From JAJISK01 sp046759865 (GTDB lineage: Archaea > Thermoplasmatota > Thermoplasmata > RBG-16-68-12 > JAJISG01), in contig JBHIDB010000020.1 in NCBI GenBank assembly GCA_046759865.1, positions 1-16,050 on the forward strand: a stretch of 16,050 nt of DNA, read 5' to 3'. Of this stretch, positions 14,100 through 16,050 are shown one piece after another (the stretch's first letter is position 1; each line of letters starts with the position of its first letter). The position numbers were made by a program, and so were the translations under genes. The notes beneath the pieces were generated by a model that saw only the letters and a program-made list of their open reading frames with translations, was not told the origin of the DNA and did no database searches.

Positions 14100-16050
14100 G
14101 TGGACGTGGGCCTCTGGCTTCTGATTGCTCTTAGCCTGCCCTTCCTCCTGGGGCCGTTGGTCCCGCTCCTCCGGCGCCTGGGACCGCGCGCACCCGGATG
14201 GGCGGGGCTGGCGGTCGGAGCTGCGTCGTTCGCGCTCCTCGCCGTTTTGTGGACCCTTGTAGGGGAGGTCCTGGTGGTCCTTCCTTGGATTCCCTCGGCG
14301 GGGATTACCTTCTCACTCCGCCTCGATTCCCTCTCCCTCCTGTTTGGCCTGCTCGTGACGGGCATCGGCGCCCTCATCTTCGCCTACTCAGCTGCCTTCA
14401 TGGCGGGGGAGCGGGTGGCGGGTCCCTTCTACCTCTACATGGCCCTCTTCATGGGCTCCATGCTGGGGCTGGTCCTCGCGGGGGACCTCATCTTGCTGTT
14501 CCTCTTCTGGGAGCTGACCACCATCAGCTCCTTCCTCCTCATTGGCCTGGAGAAGCGAGACAAGCGATCCACCGACGCCGCCCTGAAGGCGCTCCTCCTC
14601 ACGGGTCTCGGGGGCATCGCCCTCCTCCTCTCCTTCCTGGCCATCGGGTTCGTGGTGGGCTCGTTCAGCCTGGAGGTCGTCCTTGGCGCCGGCAGCGACG
14701 TCATGTCGAGTGGCCTCTACGTGCCGATCCTCCTCCTCTTCATCGTAGCGGTTTTGGCCAAGTCGGCCCAGTTCCCCTTCCACATCTGGCTCCCGGACGC
14801 CATGGTGGCTCCCACCCCCGTGAGCGCCTACCTCCACTCCGCTGCCATGGTCAAAGCGGGCATCTTCCTGCTCGCCCGCTTGTTCCCGGTCCTCGGCTCG
14901 GAGATCTGGATCGCCGTCCTCCTCGCCCTCGGGATCGGCACGATGATCCTGGGGGGACTCCAGGCAATCCGGGCCACCGACCTCAAGCGCATCCTCGCCT
15001 TCAGCACCATCAGCCAGCTCGGGCTCCTCGCGACCTCCTTCGCCCTAGCGCCGGTACTGGGGCCAGGGGCGGGCCTCCTCCACACGGTCAATCACGCGGT
15101 GATGAAGGGCGGCCTCTTCCTCGTGGCGGGCACGGTCATCTACGCCACTAGGATGAATGACATCCGGGAGTTGGGGGGCCTCCGTTTCGGGATGCCCATC
15201 ACCGCGGTCGCGTGCGGCCTGGTCGCCTTCTCGTTGGCCGGGATCCCCCCGCTGGGGGGCTTCCTCAGCAAAGAAGCGGTGTTCGATGCGACCTGGGAAG
15301 CGGGCCCCCTGTGGGCTTCCGTCCTGATCGTCATCGGCGGAGGCCTCACCTTCGCTTACGCCTGGAACTTCTTCGCGCGCCTCTTCCTGGGACCGAAGCG
15401 GACCGAAGTGACGGAGCCCCTCGCACTGGCCATTCCCGCCCTCGTCCTGGGGGGGCTGGCCCTTACGCTGGGACTCTTCCCTGGCCTGGTCACGGGCGTC
15501 ATCAATGGGACCCTTTCTCCGGGCGAGGTCTTCGCCCCATCCCTCCTGAGCGTCAGCGCCCCCGCTGCGATCATGAGCCTCCTCTCGGCCCTCCTGGGCG
15601 TCCTTCTGACTTGGCGGTATGCCGGGAGTCAGGCGCTGTTGCAGCGGGTCGCCCGCGGCCTCCGTAGGGCGACCCCGAGCCGAGCCTATGCGGTCTTCAT
15701 CGGCGGGGTGCAGGGCGCCGGTCAGCGCGCGGCGTTGGCCATACAGAACGGCTCCCTCCGTCGGTACAGCCTCGTCCTTCTCCTCGCCGTCGCCGCGGCC
15801 CTGCTCGTCCCTCTGATTCCTCTTCTCGGCGCGCCCCTCCTCATCCCTACCGTCGTTACCTTCCCGGGTCCCGACTCCATCACCACCATGGCCCTGGCCA
15901 TCGTCCTCGTGGCGATGATCGTCTTCGCCGTCCTTGCCGCGCTCCTCCGAGCGACCCTCCACGCCGTCCTAAGCCTGTCCGGAATGGGCTTCCTTCTGGC
16001 CATGGCCTTCATGCTCCTGAACGCCCCCGACCTGGCCATGACCCAGGTCC
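14100..16050 (+). CDS. mrpA: Na+/H+ antiporter subunit A (MrpA/MnhA type), 3' end outside window
   Basis: The frame from GTG 14100 stays open to the window end, 650 codons with no stop, so the gene is cut by the edge. It belongs to the antiporter-like subunits related to NuoL. Key residues in the proton-path helices are Glu 138 in FWELTTISSFLLIG, Lys 221 in AKSAQFPFHIWLP, Lys 252 in HSAAMVKAG, Lys 296 in TDLKRILAFSTISQLG, Lys 336 in NHAVMKGGLF and Lys 391 in GGFLSKE. After the 14-helix core, IQNGSLRRY (about 547-555) and the final NAPDLAMTQV match the C-terminal extension (DUF4040 region) typical of MrpA rather than MrpD or NuoL. It probably works with MrpB-G in a membrane complex exchanging Na+ for H+, and should be the first gene of that operon. 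A membrane-bound hydrogenase or Mbx module with Mrp-like subunits is a less likely alternative. Confidence 0.9.
   Translation, partial: MDVGLWLLIALSLPFLLGPLVPLLRRLGPRAPGWAGLAVGAASFALLAVLWTLVGEVLVVLPWIPSAGITFSLRLDSLSLLFGLLVTGIGALIFAYSAAFMAGERVAGPFYLYMALFMGSMLGLVLAGDLILLFLFWELTTISSFLLIGLEKRDKRSTDAALKALLLTGLGGIALLLSFLAIGFVVGSFSLEVVLGAGSDVMSSGLYVPILLLFIVAVLAKSAQFPFHIWLPDAMVAPTPVSAYLHSAAMVKAGIFLLARLFPVLGSEIWIAVLLALGIGTMILGGLQAIRATDLKRILAFSTISQLGLLATSFALAPVLGPGAGLLHTVNHAVMKGGLFLVAGTVIYATRMNDIRELGGLRFGMPITAVACGLVAFSLAGIPPLGGFLSKEAVFDATWEAGPLWASVLIVIGGGLTFAYAWNFFARLFLGPKRTEVTEPLALAIPALVLGGLALTLGLFPGLVTGVINGTLSPGEVFAPSLLSVSAPAAIMSLLSALLGVLLTWRYAGSQALLQRVARGLRRATPSRAYAVFIGGVQGAGQRAALAIQNGSLRRYSLVLLLAVAAALLVPLIPLLGAPLLIPTVVTFPGPDSITTMALAIVLVAMIVFAVLAALLRATLHAVLSLSGMGFLLAMAFMLLNAPDLAMTQV

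Noticed and set aside
14198..15151. 317-codon plus-strand frame within the Mrp region
   Set aside because: It is Pro/Arg/His-rich and a shadow of the 14100 frame, which gives a perfect NuoL/MrpA-like sequence running to the window end.
15045..15962. 305-codon minus-strand frame, very rich in Glu, Arg and Gly
   Set aside because: It is antisense to mrpA. The charged, low-complexity composition is the mirror of the hydrophobic mrpA codons.

Overview
The window looks like chromosomal DNA of a high-GC euryarchaeon, most likely a member of the Thermoplasmata/Thermoplasmatota. The indicators are an archaeal TrmI-type tRNA m1A methyltransferase, a class II HMG-CoA reductase (the form reported in Thermoplasmatales and Archaeoglobales), TATA-like box A elements about 24-34 bases before start codons with little or no leader, frequent GTG starts and few Shine-Dalgarno sites. 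No insertion sequence, phage gene, tRNA, rRNA or CRISPR array was recognised.

Layout. Positions 1-144 hold the Met-rich tail of a gene entering from the left. Positions 145-510 have no recognisable gene but hold several inverted repeats and a TATA box for the next gene. 511-1626 (+) is a seven-helix membrane protein with a roadblock/longin-like cytoplasmic domain. 1639-2907 (-) is class II HMG-CoA reductase (mevalonate pathway, archaeal lipids). It is divergent from trmI (about 3040-3789, +) and a SAM methyltransferase (3833-4561, +). 4574-5083 (-) is a membrane bPH2-domain protein downstream of a glyoxylate/hydroxypyruvate-reductase-like dehydrogenase (5118-6098, -). Three plus-strand genes follow: a small PD-(D/E)XK-like protein (6180-6587), a membrane-anchored metzincin-like metallopeptidase (6648-7487) and an MFS exporter (7548-8804).

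8801-11145 (-) is a tight two-gene operon: a class III aminotransferase of the glutamate-1-semialdehyde aminomutase type, overlapping by 4 bases a 2,4-diaminopentanoate-dehydrogenase-like enzyme. Divergent from it, 11242-13018 (+) carries an MBL-fold hydrolase overlapping an eIF2B-family protein that lacks the isomerase cysteine. 13015-13977 (-) is an ornithine cyclodeaminase/mu-crystallin-family enzyme. The aminotransferase, the diaminopentanoate-dehydrogenase-like enzyme and the ornithine-cyclodeaminase-like enzyme together suggest, as an inference, uncharacterised amino- or diamino-acid metabolism. From 14100 (+) an MrpA-type Na+/H+ antiporter subunit runs off the right edge and probably opens an mrp/mnh operon.

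The genome is very compact. All four convergent gene pairs are 12 bases apart or overlap at their stop codons. Divergent intergenic regions are about 80-130 bases and carry back-to-back promoters.
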